Below are positions 1 to 10,116 of a stretch of DNA of 64,000 bases, one piece after another (position 1 is the stretch's first letter; each line of letters opens with the position of its first letter). The DNA comes from Sipunculus nudus. Lineage: Eukaryota; Annelida; Sipuncula; Golfingiida; Sipunculidae. The position numbers and the translations under genes are program-made. Under the pieces are notes generated by a model, which saw nothing but the letters and a program-made list of their open reading frames with translations, made no database searches and had not been told where the DNA came from. Where the stretch lies: positions 56,233,519-56,297,518 of the forward strand of contig CM049306.1 of assembly GCA_026874595.1 (NCBI GenBank). The letters are read 5' to 3'.

Positions 1-634
1 TCAACCCCACAGAGGAATATTCTATCTGCCAAAGAGAGCTTAGTTAAGGTCACTCATTCAGCACTTTAGATACAGTTATATCATCTCAAAGGCCACAAGT
101 ATGAAGTAGGACACACTGACTGGACAATTTGTCCAAGAGCACACACAAAGTTCACACATGTATCTGATATTCAGCAAAAACATAGCTCCAGTCTTGTCTT
201 GAAAATTTCATGTTGAGACATGTTGAAATATAAAGCTATTCTTGGTAACAGAGGGCTGGACAACAGGCCAGGCTGGCAGGATGATGATAGGCAACAACTT
301 TCTAAACACAAGCATTAATGACAGTCAGTGGAGTGAAAATGAGAATGCTGTTTTTACTTTTATTCATAGCTCACCCAAGCATTAACCATTTCATTATAAA
401 ATCGAACATTTATAAATACCAAAATTAACCAGATTATTTTTAAAGACACTCTTCATACTTCTTACAATATAGATGCAGAAATAATTTGAATTTAAAAATC
501 CAAGAATTATTTCATAATGAATGCAATATCAAACCATTAGAATTATGGCTAAAAGTTAAGGGTTAATCTTTGTCTTTCTGGGGGAGGGTATGGGGTCAGT
601 TCTCATATCATGTACCTTAAACAAGCAAATTTAA
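1..634. other. APPL intron 2, unique sequence, nothing recognised
   Basis: AT-rich non-coding sequence at the window edge. I looked on the minus strand for APPL exon 3 (continuation of the BAR domain) and did not find it. The only open frames are short and not protein-like. By position this is the distal part of APPL intron 2. Confidence 0.5.
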
Positions 635-2094
635 ATAGAATACATTTAGTCGACAAGCGACTACGTGTATCCAACAAAATCAGAGTATGACGGTGAAATG
701 AGGCATGGATTGAGTTGCAAGGGGAAATAGAGTTAGATGTGTTACATATTAGCATGAATGTCTGCCACGTAAACATGATTGTAGGTGGTGCCACCTGTTA
801 TTTGAATGAGAAACTATCCAAGATGTATACACATGCAAAATTTCAGGTGGAATAGTCAAACTACTGCCAAGATATGAGTGATTTTTATCCCACAGCAGAC
901 AAACAGATGGATGCTGTGCAAAAAAGGTTACAGGTGGCGCCACCAGTTTTGTGTATGATAAAGAGCTATGTGAGATCCAAACACATGCAAAACTTCAGGA
1001 AAATACATCAAACCATTCCAGATATTAGCATGGATATCTGCAGCATGAACGTGATTGTAGGTGGCGACACCTGTCATAAAATCAAGAAAGCTATCCAGGA
1101 TGTATATGCATACCAAATATCAGGTGTATAAAACAAACCACTGCCGAGTTATGAGTGTTTTTAACCTAAGTCAACCTAACAGATGAACGCTGTGCAAAAA
1201 TAATTGTAGGTTGCGCCACCGGTTTCTTGTATGATAAAGAGCTAGGTGAGATCTAAACACATGCAAATTTTCAGGAAGATACATCAAATCAGTCCAGAGA
1301 TATAAGCATGGATGTCTGCAGTGTGAATGTGAATGTAGGTGGCGCCACCTGTCATAAAATCAAGAAGGCTATCAAGCATGTATCCACATGCCAAATTTCA
1401 AGTGAATAAGTCAAACTTCTGCTGAGATATGAGTGATTTTAGCCAAAGTCAAACTAACAGATGAATGCTGTGCAAAAATGGTTGCAGGTGGCGCCACCAA
1501 TTTCTTGTATGATAAAGAGCTATGTGAGATCTAAACACATGCAAATTGTCAGGAAGATACATCTAACCAGTAATGGGATATAAGCATGGATGTCTGCAGC
1601 TTGAACGTTAATGTAGGTGGCATCACCTGTCATAAAATCAAGAAAGCTATCCTGGATGTATATGCATGCCGAATTTTAGGTGAATCAGTCAAACCACTGC
1701 AGAGATACGAGTGATTTTAACCCAAGGCAGATGAACAGATGGACGCTGTGCAAAAATGGTTGCAGGTGGTGCCACCATTTTTTGTGTATATTATAAAGCT
1801 ATCTGAGGGCTACATTTATACAAAATTTTTTTCCTGATTGGTCAAACCAGTCCCAAAATATGTGGGTTAATGTGTCAAAACAGACACACAGATTGACGCA
1901 CTGGAGAGGGGAAAGTTCAGAGGTCAATGCCGAATGGTAAGGCACCAGTTCACATGTGACCCAATAATTGGTGTAAGTTTCGGAAAATTCAGTCCAGTAG
2001 TCTCAGAGAAGTTCTCTGGAAACAAACGGGGCAGCAACGGTGGAACCCGGTCAAAATACATGGTATCCGCAAAACTTTGTTTTGGCGGATACAA
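635..2094 (-). mobile_element. Non-autonomous Helitron, family A copy 1 (oldest-looking)
   Basis: Left end resembles CTAGAATAC (mutated to ATAGAATAC) followed by the hairpin GTCGACAAGCGAC. Right end is GTATCCGC..TTTTGGCGGATACAA. Read on the minus strand, the element runs from TTGTATCCGCC to a 3' hairpin and CTAG. The interior has degenerate units around GGTGGCGCCACC. It is more diverged than copies 2 to 4 (for example TATCCAACAAAATC instead of TATCCGCCAAAATC), so it is probably older. No transposase or Rep/helicase is encoded. Confidence 0.75.
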
Positions 2095-2951
2095 TTATCT
2101 TAATTATACATTTTCATTAACATATGTAACATAATTATCAGAATGTACAGCTCAACATTTTCACTGAAAAGTATTAGAATGCCTGTTAAACCTATCCCCG
2201 TCCCTGCTAAAAAGCCCCCCTTATCTTTATGATAAAGAGCATGTTTGGCACAATCTTCCAAAAGGAAAGGGAAGGGAAGAAATACTTTCTTCACACCATT
2301 TTTCCCAGGAAAAAACACAGTCACAACAAACATGTCATATTTGTTTTGCAAATGATAGTTTGACCTGTTATGTCAGCACAAAGGGATTGTTTTCACAACT
2401 TTTATTATGTAAAGAAGGTTAAAACAAACCCTCTGAGGGGTCTGAAAAACCAAGGCGGGTGGGTGGGGGGTAGGGGTGACTGTTTTTCTAGGGGTGTGAT
2501 ACTCACTGCTGTAGTCTTTAGTTGAGCAATTAAAATGAACTTAAAATGATGATTCCACACAGTCAAGTTTTTATTAAATAAAGTAATTCAACTTGTGTCC
2601 AAACAGTAGAAAGGGGTGGAAGGTGGTTTGTACAGTTTGTGCAGTCTTTGGTTGAGTATTAAAGATCACCTCAACCAGAGTAATCACATTCTACGGGTGT
2701 TTTGTAGTGGGACCAGCCTTAAGCTGAGTAATTACACTTAAATTGATTTGAATAAAGCGTCAGGGTTTGGTAAGAACTCATTTCAAATGATGGGCCAACT
2801 CTTTCGTTGCATAAATGGCATGAGATACATAATACTGAAAACCATTTCCATTACCATTTTCCATAACCTCAAATACTGAATATACTAAAATGTATTAAAA
2901 AATCTCAATCTTGTTTCACAGACTATAGTCTTATATAGTTCTTATACATAA
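2095..2951. other. Spacer between two Helitron copies
   Basis: Non-coding intronic sequence. Around 2530-2760 there are loose repeats of a phrase like 'agtctttagttgagcaatta', too diverged to call a tandem array. A G-rich stretch lies near 2457-2478. No exon or element end is seen. Confidence 0.4.
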
Positions 2952-4423
2952 CTAGAATACGGGTAGTCGACAAGCGACTACGTGTATCCGCCCAAATCAG
3001 AGAAGGACGGGTGAAGTGAGGCATTGATTGAGTGGCAAGGGGATATAGAGTTACATGTGTTAAATATTAGAATGGATCTCTGCCACATAAACATGATTGT
3101 AGGTGGCGCCACCTGTTATTTGAACGAGAAACTATCCAAGATATATACACATGCCAAATTTCATGTGGAAAAGTCAAACCACTGCAGAGATATGAGTAAT
3201 TTTATCCCACAGCAGACAAACAGATGGACGCTGTGCAAAAATGGCTGCAGGTGGCGCCACCATTTTTGTTCATGTTATAAAGCTATCCAAGGGCTACATT
3301 TGTGTAAAGTTTTTTTCCTGATTGGTCAAACGGTTCCCGAGATATAAGCTTGGATGTCTGCAGCATAAACGTGAACGTAGGTGGCGCCACCTGTCATAAA
3401 ATCAAGAAAGCTATCTAGGATGTATTCACATGCTGAATTTTAGGTGAATTAGTCAAACCACTGCAGAGATATGAGTGATTTTAACCCCAGGCAGATTAAC
3501 AAATGGACACTGTGCAAACATGGTTGCAGGTGGCGCCACCTTTTGTTGTGTATGTTATAAAGCTATCCCAGGGCTACATTTGTGTAAAAAATTTTTCCGG
3601 ATCGGTCAAACGGTTCCTGAGATATATGGATTTATGTGTGGAGTGTTAACGTGAATGTAGGTGGCGCCACCTGTCATTAAATCAAGAAAGCTATCTAGGA
3701 TGTATATGCATGCTGAATTTTAGGTGAATTAGTCAAACCACTGCAGAGATATGAGTGATTTTAACCCCAGGCAGATGAACAAATGGACACTGTGCAAACA
3801 TGGTTGCAGGTGGCGCCACCTTTTGTTGTGTATGTAATTAAGCTATCCCAGGGCTACATTTGTGTAAAAATTTTTTCCGGATCAGTCAAACGGTTCCCGA
3901 GATATATGGGATTATGTGTGGAGCGTTAACGTGAATGTAGGTGGCGCCACCTGTCACAAAATCGAGAAAGCTATCTAGGATGTATATGCATGCCGAATTT
4001 TAGGTGAATTAGTCAAATCACTGCAGAGATATGAGTGATTTTAACCCAAGGCAGATGAACAGATGGACACTGTGCAAACATGGTTGCAGGTGGCGCCACC
4101 TTTTGTTGTGTATGTTATAAAGCTTTCCCAGGGCTACATTTGTGTAAAAAATTTTTCCGGATCGGTCAAACGGTTCCCGAGATATATGGGTTTATGTGTA
4201 GAAACAGACGCACAAACGGACGCTGGGCAGAGACGAAAGGTCAGAGGTCAAGGTCACTTGGTTAGGCACCAGTTCACATGTGACTCGATAATTTGTGTAA
4301 GTTTCGGAAAAATCTGTCCAGTAGTCTCAGAGGAGTTCTCCGGAAACGAACGCCGCGGCGGCGGCGGCGGCGGAACCCGGTCAAAAACATAGTATCCGCA
4401 AAACTTCGTTTTGGCGGATACAA
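2952..4423 (-). mobile_element. Non-autonomous Helitron, family A copy 2
   Basis: Bounded by A|CTAGAATACGGG on the left and GGCGGATACAA|T on the right. On the minus strand this is A|TTGTATCC...CTAG|T, the Helitron pattern of insertion between A and T with a CTRR-type 3' end and a hairpin (GTAGTCG-ACAAG-CGACTAC) a few bases inside it. The interior holds four roughly 280-bp units, each with two GGTGGCGCCACC palindromes. A (GGC)n tract lies near 4355-4374 and a second hairpin, GTATCCGCAAAAC-TTC-GTTTTGGCGGATAC, at the other end. No coding capacity. Confidence 0.85.
3098..4102. repeat. 280-bp minisatellite with GGTGGCGCCACC palindromes (inside copy 2)
   Basis: The phrases 'gtaggtggcgccacctgt' and 'gcaggtggcgccacctttt' alternate about every 140 bp, giving a composite period of about 280 bp. 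The 12-bp palindrome is better conserved than the DNA between, and it recurs in all six family A copies. The frames that stay open through the repeats follow the periodicity and are not taken as genes. Confidence 0.85.
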
Positions 4424-4890
4424 TTACACAGATTTTTTTACATATTTCTGGGAATTTGAATCTCCTAAATCACATTTCCCCTCAGTAACTAATATTTGAT
4501 GTTCTCGAAGGCTTTGACCACTAGTTTTACCTGTTGTGGAACATAGAGTTCGGAGTATACAGGTATAAATGGACCTCAAGAAATTGCTTTCTCTAGCTTT
4601 TATCAGCAATAACATAATGGATCATGAAGAGAAATAAATGTCCCAATGTGATCACACGAAGAAAACTACATATCATAATGATAACAATATATAAAGCAGG
4701 CATTTATTTCAACAATTATAAGGACCTTTGTAATATTCCTCTATCATCACTGACATGCACCTGCTTGTGATGGAAGCACAGATCTGATACGTGTACATAC
4801 AATCTTGATACAGTTGATCATTCGACAAAACCCCCCCATTCCCTCCCTGTGAATGGTGGTTTTGTTAGTAAACTGTTGTGAGCTTTTCTG

Positions 4891-5031
4891 TATTAATGAG
4901 AATTTTCTCTGTTAAAGTTTATACGCCAGAGTAAGCCAACCGAAAATTTTCCCTTATTGGGCCTATTATCACCCATCCCGCCTCGTTCCCGTGTATCTAG
5001 ATCACACTTCCGTTACCAATAATCACATTTT
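4891..5031. repeat. DIRS inverted terminal repeat (3' end of the element)
   Basis: This segment is the reverse complement of 12180-12320 with only a few mismatches, for example through the stretch reading 'gccagagtaagccaaccg'. It is outside the tyrosine recombinase end of the element. Confidence 0.9.
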
Positions 5032-5072
5032 CGAAGGCGTAAGGAAGAGGACTGGGAGGGAGTGATGTTTGT

Positions 5073-5182
5073 AATACAGAAAAGCTCACAACAGTTTACT
5101 AACAAAACCACCATTCACAGGGAGGGAATGGGGGGGTTTTATTACGTAGACATAATTGTGAGCTGTTCTGTATTAATGAGAA
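5073..5182. repeat. DIRS internal complementary region
   Basis: 5073-5140 is the reverse complement of 4827-4894. 5137-5182 is the reverse complement of about 12311-12355. The two matches meet at 'gggggggttttattacgt' (5130-5146), which therefore records the joined ends of a circular intermediate. In DIRS-1 this region is thought to template the ends during formation of circular DNA. It overlaps the tail of the recombinase ORF. Confidence 0.9.
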
Positions 5183-6845
5183 AAAAACAGACATGCCTTG
5201 GGGAGGGAGCACCTACCTGTAATGCTGGAACGAGGAATCTCAGTGCTGTGATGGAGCAGCAGTCGACGTCGGGGGCGGAACCGACGGAGAGGAAGAAGAT
5301 GGCCTGAAAATTGTAGGACCTCACCCGACGCGATCACAGGGCCCATGGAGTAGAGACCCGAAGCCTGGAGCTGAACATCTTTCAGATAGAAGCGTGTGAA
5401 TGTAGATGGGGATTTCCAGTATCCCTTTTTGACCAGCTGATTGGGTGAGATCCCGGAGAAATGGGCCAAGGAAGTCCAAATAGCCTGAATGTCATGGGCC
5501 TTGATGTGGATTGAGAAGCTGATATATATGCGGCGACGATAGTAGCTTTGAGCCACGCACTAATGGTGATAGGGCTAATCTCTTTATTGGAAGATGTGAC
5601 TTTTGTAGAAATAAACAACTTCTTGCGCCCCCCCCCCCCCCCCCCCCCCCGTAAAGAATGAGTAGCTTTTAGATAATAACGCAACGCACGAACCGGGCAA
5701 TTGGTAGCCCCATAACGGTACTGACCGTTAGGGAGGGCCGGAACGTGCCAAGCAGACGGAGGGTCATCGAAATTTTTATTTTTCCGATAAAAGTCCGGAG
5801 GAAAATGTAGGGTGGCCGATGAACCGTTGGCCGCATTTTGCATGAATTTCGAATCAGCCACGAGGGCATGAAGCTCAGAGCGGCGACCTGCCGAGGCAAG
5901 AGCTAGGAGGAAAACTGTTTTCCGAGACAAATGGAGAAGATGGGCCGAACGCAACGGCTCATAAGGGGGTTCCCGGAGGTGACGTAAGACAACGTCCAGG
6001 CGCCAGGAAGGCGCAACATACTGAGGACCAGACGCACGGGCATGAACCCCCTTGAGAAAGTCCGACACCAACGGGTGATGAAGGACACGATCGTGACCCA
6101 GCGGACGGAGCACCGACAGCAGGGCGGCGCGATAGCCACGCAGAGAGGGATAGGTTAAATGTTTTTCCTGCAGTAAGAACACGAAAAAATCCAAAACAGC
6201 CGCAAGCGACGGATCTCAAGGGGAGATTCCGCGGGAAGACGCCCACTCCGTTAAGAGACGCCACCGGGAGTCATAGATGCGGTCCGAAGAACGGCGACGG
6301 GGAGCCGAGGCAAGGAGAGCAGCAGGACTTGAAATGCCCTGATCCTTGAGGTGTCCGATGAGAGCACGCATGCGCATAGAGGGCACGACCGAAACGGGCG
6401 ACGCGCTCGAGGGAACGACGGGAGCGCGATGCGGAGCGGTAGTATAAGGGGGGGGCGAGAAAGAAGGGAGCGCCACAGAGGAAACCATGGAGCCGCAGGT
6501 TGAAACGGGAGGATGAGAAGCAGGGTAGTCTGGTCCGCGCGGGACAAGCGGAGAAGGACACGGCGGATGAGAGGAGGCGCCGGAAACGCAAAGAGAAACC
6601 GGTGAGACCACCCTGACGGCGGCGTGTCGGGGAGACGGTCGCGAGGGTGTCGTAGACGCGTCGCGGAAGGCACGAGAACGGGGGGGGGGGGACGGAAAAT
6701 CAAACAGATCGAATTCCGAATAACAGGGAGCGGAAGGAGCGGCGGGGAAGGAAGAGACGCCGGATGACGGGAAAGGGCGTCCGCTAGGATGTTCAACACG
6801 CCCGGAAGATGGGATGCACGAACTGATGCCCGGAGAGAGAGGCAT
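5173..6845 (-). pseudogene. DIRS tyrosine recombinase (broken)
   Basis: A tyrosine recombinase that would integrate the circular DIRS DNA. The N-terminal part is 6845-6216. A single in-frame TGA at 6216-6218 separates it from the catalytic part (6194-5382), which contains the first catalytic arginine in AGRRSEL (about 5877-5895). A run of about 20 C (5629-5650) encodes a glycine tract. Near 5515-5530 the frame shifts by one base, and the rest (HxxR box and the catalytic tyrosine in FTRFYL near 5390) lies in another frame ending at 5173. The HxxR box reads HDIQ, so the arginine is replaced by glutamine. The 5' part overlaps the RNase H ORF by about 600 bases in a different frame, a normal DIRS arrangement. 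Confidence 0.88.
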
Positions 6846-7405
6846 AGATCAAACAAAAGGTAAGTCTCCTGCATGAGCGAGGGAGACCGAGTACCACCCT
6901 GCTTGTTGATATATGCCACAACCCTGGTATTGTTGGTCCGGATGAGAATGTGACGTCCGATCAAGCGGGGAGACCAGTGGGAGATCGCGCGACGGACCGC
7001 ACGCAGTTCGAGGATATTGATTTGGAGCAGACGTTCCGACGGGGACCATATCCCGGAAGCGCGAAGATCGGCGAGATGGGCCCCCCAACCGAGGAGAGAC
7101 GCATCGGTATAGATGGTGCAATCGACATCCCTGGAAAAAGGAACGCCCCGCAGGAGAAAGGAAAGCTCCATCCAGGGACAAAGGGACCGCCAGGTGCTCC
7201 GAAACGGGAGGATCGTAGGACGAACCAAGGTTAACCGGAGAAGGCCGTGACGGCGCAAGATAGACTGAATCGGACGGAGGTACAGTCGGCCGAACGGGAT
7301 GAAAGACGCGGCCCAGTTGAGAGCACCGTGGAGAGAAGCCGCTGTGCGCGAGTCGACACGGCGCCGCGTGAGAAAGGAACGAATTAGGCGGCAGAGCTTG
7401 AGAGC
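6251..7405 (-). pseudogene. DIRS reverse transcriptase thumb and RNase H region
   Basis: Continues the polymerase ORF after a one-base frameshift near 7400. The frame carries an RT thumb-like stretch (ALNWAASFIPFGRLYLRP, upstream of the Met at 7258). RNase H follows, with YTDAS..GWGA, ELRAVRRAISHW, ILIRTNNTRVVAYINKQGG and HLPGVLNILADALSR. The block normally read as T-D-N is T-N-N here, so a catalytic aspartate appears to be asparagine. The downstream tail (FPAPPLIRRVLLRL..APWFPLW) matches the usual region after RNase H in DIRS elements. I see no methyltransferase domain. Confidence 0.85.
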
Positions 7406-7713
7406 AAAATCGCGCGGGAGCGACGCTGTGCCGGCTCAAAATCGAGCGTGACACCCAGACATTGGAGGGACTGGGTGGGAGTGAGAAGAGATTTCTCCGC
7501 ATTGACCAGGAAGCCGAGGTTCCGAAGTAAGGTGAGAACCCGGGAGCGATGCGACAGTAAGAGGGAGCGATCGGCCGCATGGACCAGCCAATCATCCAGA
7601 TAAGGGAGCACAGAAATGCCCTGTGAACGGAGATAACTTGTGACCGTGTGAACCAACAAGGTAAAAATCCAGGGGGCCACGTTGATCCCGAACGGAAGGG
7701 CCCGGAATTGAAA
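7384..7713 (-). pseudogene. DIRS reverse transcriptase, palm with YLDD (3' half of split gene)
   Basis: Begins at the edge of the nested family B element and reads FQFRALPFGINVAPWIFT, then SVLPYLDDWLVHAADRS, the catalytic YxDD box. It then runs to a premature stop at 7384 caused by a one-base frameshift. The 5' half, with the first catalytic aspartate, is at 9624-10005. Confidence 0.9.
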
Positions 7714-9620
7714 CAAGGGACCTATGGGTCACTGTGCTCAGCTGACGTTAACCTTGAAGGTAAAAATCTAAAATAATATCTAATGGAGATAAAGTGTAAG
7801 AGGAAGAGGTAATAAAGGCCATGGTTGGTTTATATGATTGGTTTGTATTGATGAGCAAGAAATTGTTGCCAAAAATATTTTGTGACCTGACCATGTGTTT
7901 CCTAATGTTGAAACTAAAGCATGTGAGCAGTTTGTGAACAAATGATCTGTACTATTACCATGATCATTAGTTGGTTTTTCGATTAACTGTTGACATTTCA
8001 GTAGTTTACACATTTGTTCAATTGAATCTATTTTTTTGTATAATATATATTATTAAATATATATGTATTTTTTTATGAAATGTATACAGTTGAAATATAG
8101 CTAATTAACAACATAAAACAGGGCAAACAAAGCCTGATCTCAAATTCTGCTGAGGCAGGAAAATAATGAACAAATGTTTGTATTAAATCCTGATTTTTTT
8201 ATCTCATCAATTATTTTCTAATTTAAGTTTATATTTCTATTCATTTCCAATATAACATATATTTCTGAATATAAAAGTTGATTCATAATTCTCAATTGCA
8301 TCATCATAAATCTCAATCTTGTCAGATAACACCACATCATGCATACAAGTGTTTATTTATTTTTTACCACAAAAATATATCTTTTAAATCTGTAAAACAA
8401 TAAATATCTAAAAATAATACTTGATTTAGATTTCACAATTTTTAATTGTGTCTTTATTTATCCATAATGTGCTTCATATTTTATAATAATTTAAGCGTAC
8501 TGATGGGTTCATTTATATTTGTTAAAATCATTTAAAAGAAAATTGATTTCTTTAAAAATGCTACAATACACAACATTGCATCTTCTGGATTACACCTTGA
8601 ATTATTTTTTCAAGGAAAGTTTTTGCATATCGGAGTGGAAACAGCATTACAATTAAGGAGATACAGTGAAAACAATAACAATTACTGCATAACACTTGGT
8701 GGGTTGGGTTTGCGGGGGGGGGGGGGGGGGGGGGGATGATTGGGGTGGTGATATGAGAATAACTGTACACCTGTCACAGCAGGGGATCTCCCCCAGTGAC
8801 TGTAACAAATCAGAAACCCTGGCATAGCTGACTTCCAGTGACCTGGAGTGGGACCCTGCATCTGTAATCAAAGCAAGTGACTACAGAAAAAAATCAATAA
8901 CTAGCTTAATTTTCAAGCTTTTATTTTCAAATTTCAGATTTAGACAAACTAAATATTTATGTTTACATGCTGTGAAAATTAAATCAATGGTGCTTACAGG
9001 AAAAAAACGTGCCATGGTCAAAGTTGGGCAAAATTTAAGGTACTGATTTTTTTTTATGCTAATAACTTAAAAAATTTACAAAATTCAGATCTAATTTTGG
9101 GTAAACAATTGAATCTTAATTAAACATAGTTATATACTTGATAAAATAGACTCTAGTTTCAAAATTTTTCATGTTAAGTGAGTTATTATTTTTCCTGATT
9201 TTTTTACAAAGTCTATTATGTTTGGGCCAATAACTTAAAGAATTTATACTTTACAGACTTAATTTCTGGCATGTACATAGGAACTATATAGAGGAATAGT
9301 TATGGTAAATATGAGGAAAAACAGATGAGTGGTTTCGATATTAGGCAGTCCTGAAGTATGAAAATAGGATTTTAATAAAAAATTGAGGTTTTTCCTTAAT
9401 TTCTCAAAGGAACGAAGTCGCAAAGACCCAGTTTTTGGCTTGGTAGGAGATCTTGGGGACATCTAACATTATGCTGAATTTTGGATTCCTAGGTCTTACG
9501 GTTTCAAAACGTGCCACATCTACGGACGGACGGACGGACAGACGGACGGACGGACAGACGGACGGACGACGGACAATGGACCACGACTATAGCTCAGATG
9601 ACTTATAGTCAGCTGAGCTA
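7714..9620 (+). mobile_element. Helentron-like element, family B copy 1, inserted in DIRS RT
   Basis: Starts CAAGGGACCTATGGGTCAC..GCTCAGCTG. Ends with a GACGGACGGACGG tract and a 13-bp hairpin: AGCTCAGATGACT (9591-9603), TAT, AGTCAGCTGAGCT (9607-9619), then a run of A. GCTCAGCTG (7736-7744) and CAGCTGAGC (9610-9618) form subterminal inverted repeats. The flanking RT frames are the same and join within an A-run with no clear target duplication. Subterminal inverted repeats, a 3' hairpin, a nearby microsatellite and a TT/AA target fit Helentron-type (Helitron-related) non-autonomous elements; the class is inferred. A poly-G run lies at 8715-8735. No ORF of its own. Confidence 0.75.
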
Positions 9621-9623
9621 AAA

Positions 9624-10005
9624 AGCGGTTCTGATACGTGAAGCGAAGAAACAGTTGAGACGAGGGATGGATTGGAACGTGAAAATAGGCATCCGTAAGG
9701 TCTATCTTGAACGCCCAATCCATCCGCCGAACAATGCTGGGCACAGCATGGATATTGAACCTCCGAAACGGGGGCGGACGGATGAACGAATTGAGGCGCT
9801 TCAGGTCTATGATCGGGCACCAACGGCCGTGCGGTTTGGGAACAAGAAAAAGGCGAGAGTAAAACCCCACAGTGGAAGGGGAAACCTCGAAAATGGCCCG
9901 TTTGTCTAACATCGATTGAATGGCTTCCTCCAAAGTGAGGCGTTTTGCCGGATCGGGCGGAGGCAGAGTGAAGAACGGGTGCAAGGTGACGGGAGGTGCG
10001 TGCAA
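9624..10005 (-). pseudogene. DIRS reverse transcriptase, fingers and motif A (5' half of split gene)
   Basis: Reads SRLFLVPKPHGRWCPIIDLK, then RMDWAFKIDLTDAYFHVPIH. The aspartates in DLTDAY include the first catalytic one. The frame runs into family B at about 9622. It is in the same frame as the gag-like ORF upstream, separated by that ORF's own stop (10117-10119). Confidence 0.9.
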
Positions 10006-10116
10006 AAACGTAAGACGGAACCCGAACTTGACGGTGCTGAGAATTAAACGCTGTGAGGTGATACCCGCCCACGCGGGAAATGGGCGCTGAGACGAGCGCC
10101 GACTGGAGCGATAGAG

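Noticed and set aside
3098-4102. Regular palindromic repeats considered as a CRISPR-like array
   Set aside because: Eukaryotic context, units of about 280 bp with spacers as similar as the repeats, and Helitron termini around them.
3024-4392. Open frames of about 60-110 codons through the family A core (also at 14888, 16207, 19374, 20328, 59189)
   Set aside because: They follow the 280-bp periodicity, recur in other copies as shifted versions, and have no domain. They are by-products of a repeat inside a non-autonomous Helitron.
6950-7234. Plus-strand frame of 94 codons
   Set aside because: Antisense shadow of the DIRS RNase H region, which has clear motifs on the minus strand.
9655-9909. 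Plus-strand frame of 84 codons
   Set aside because: Antisense of the DIRS reverse transcriptase 5' half.
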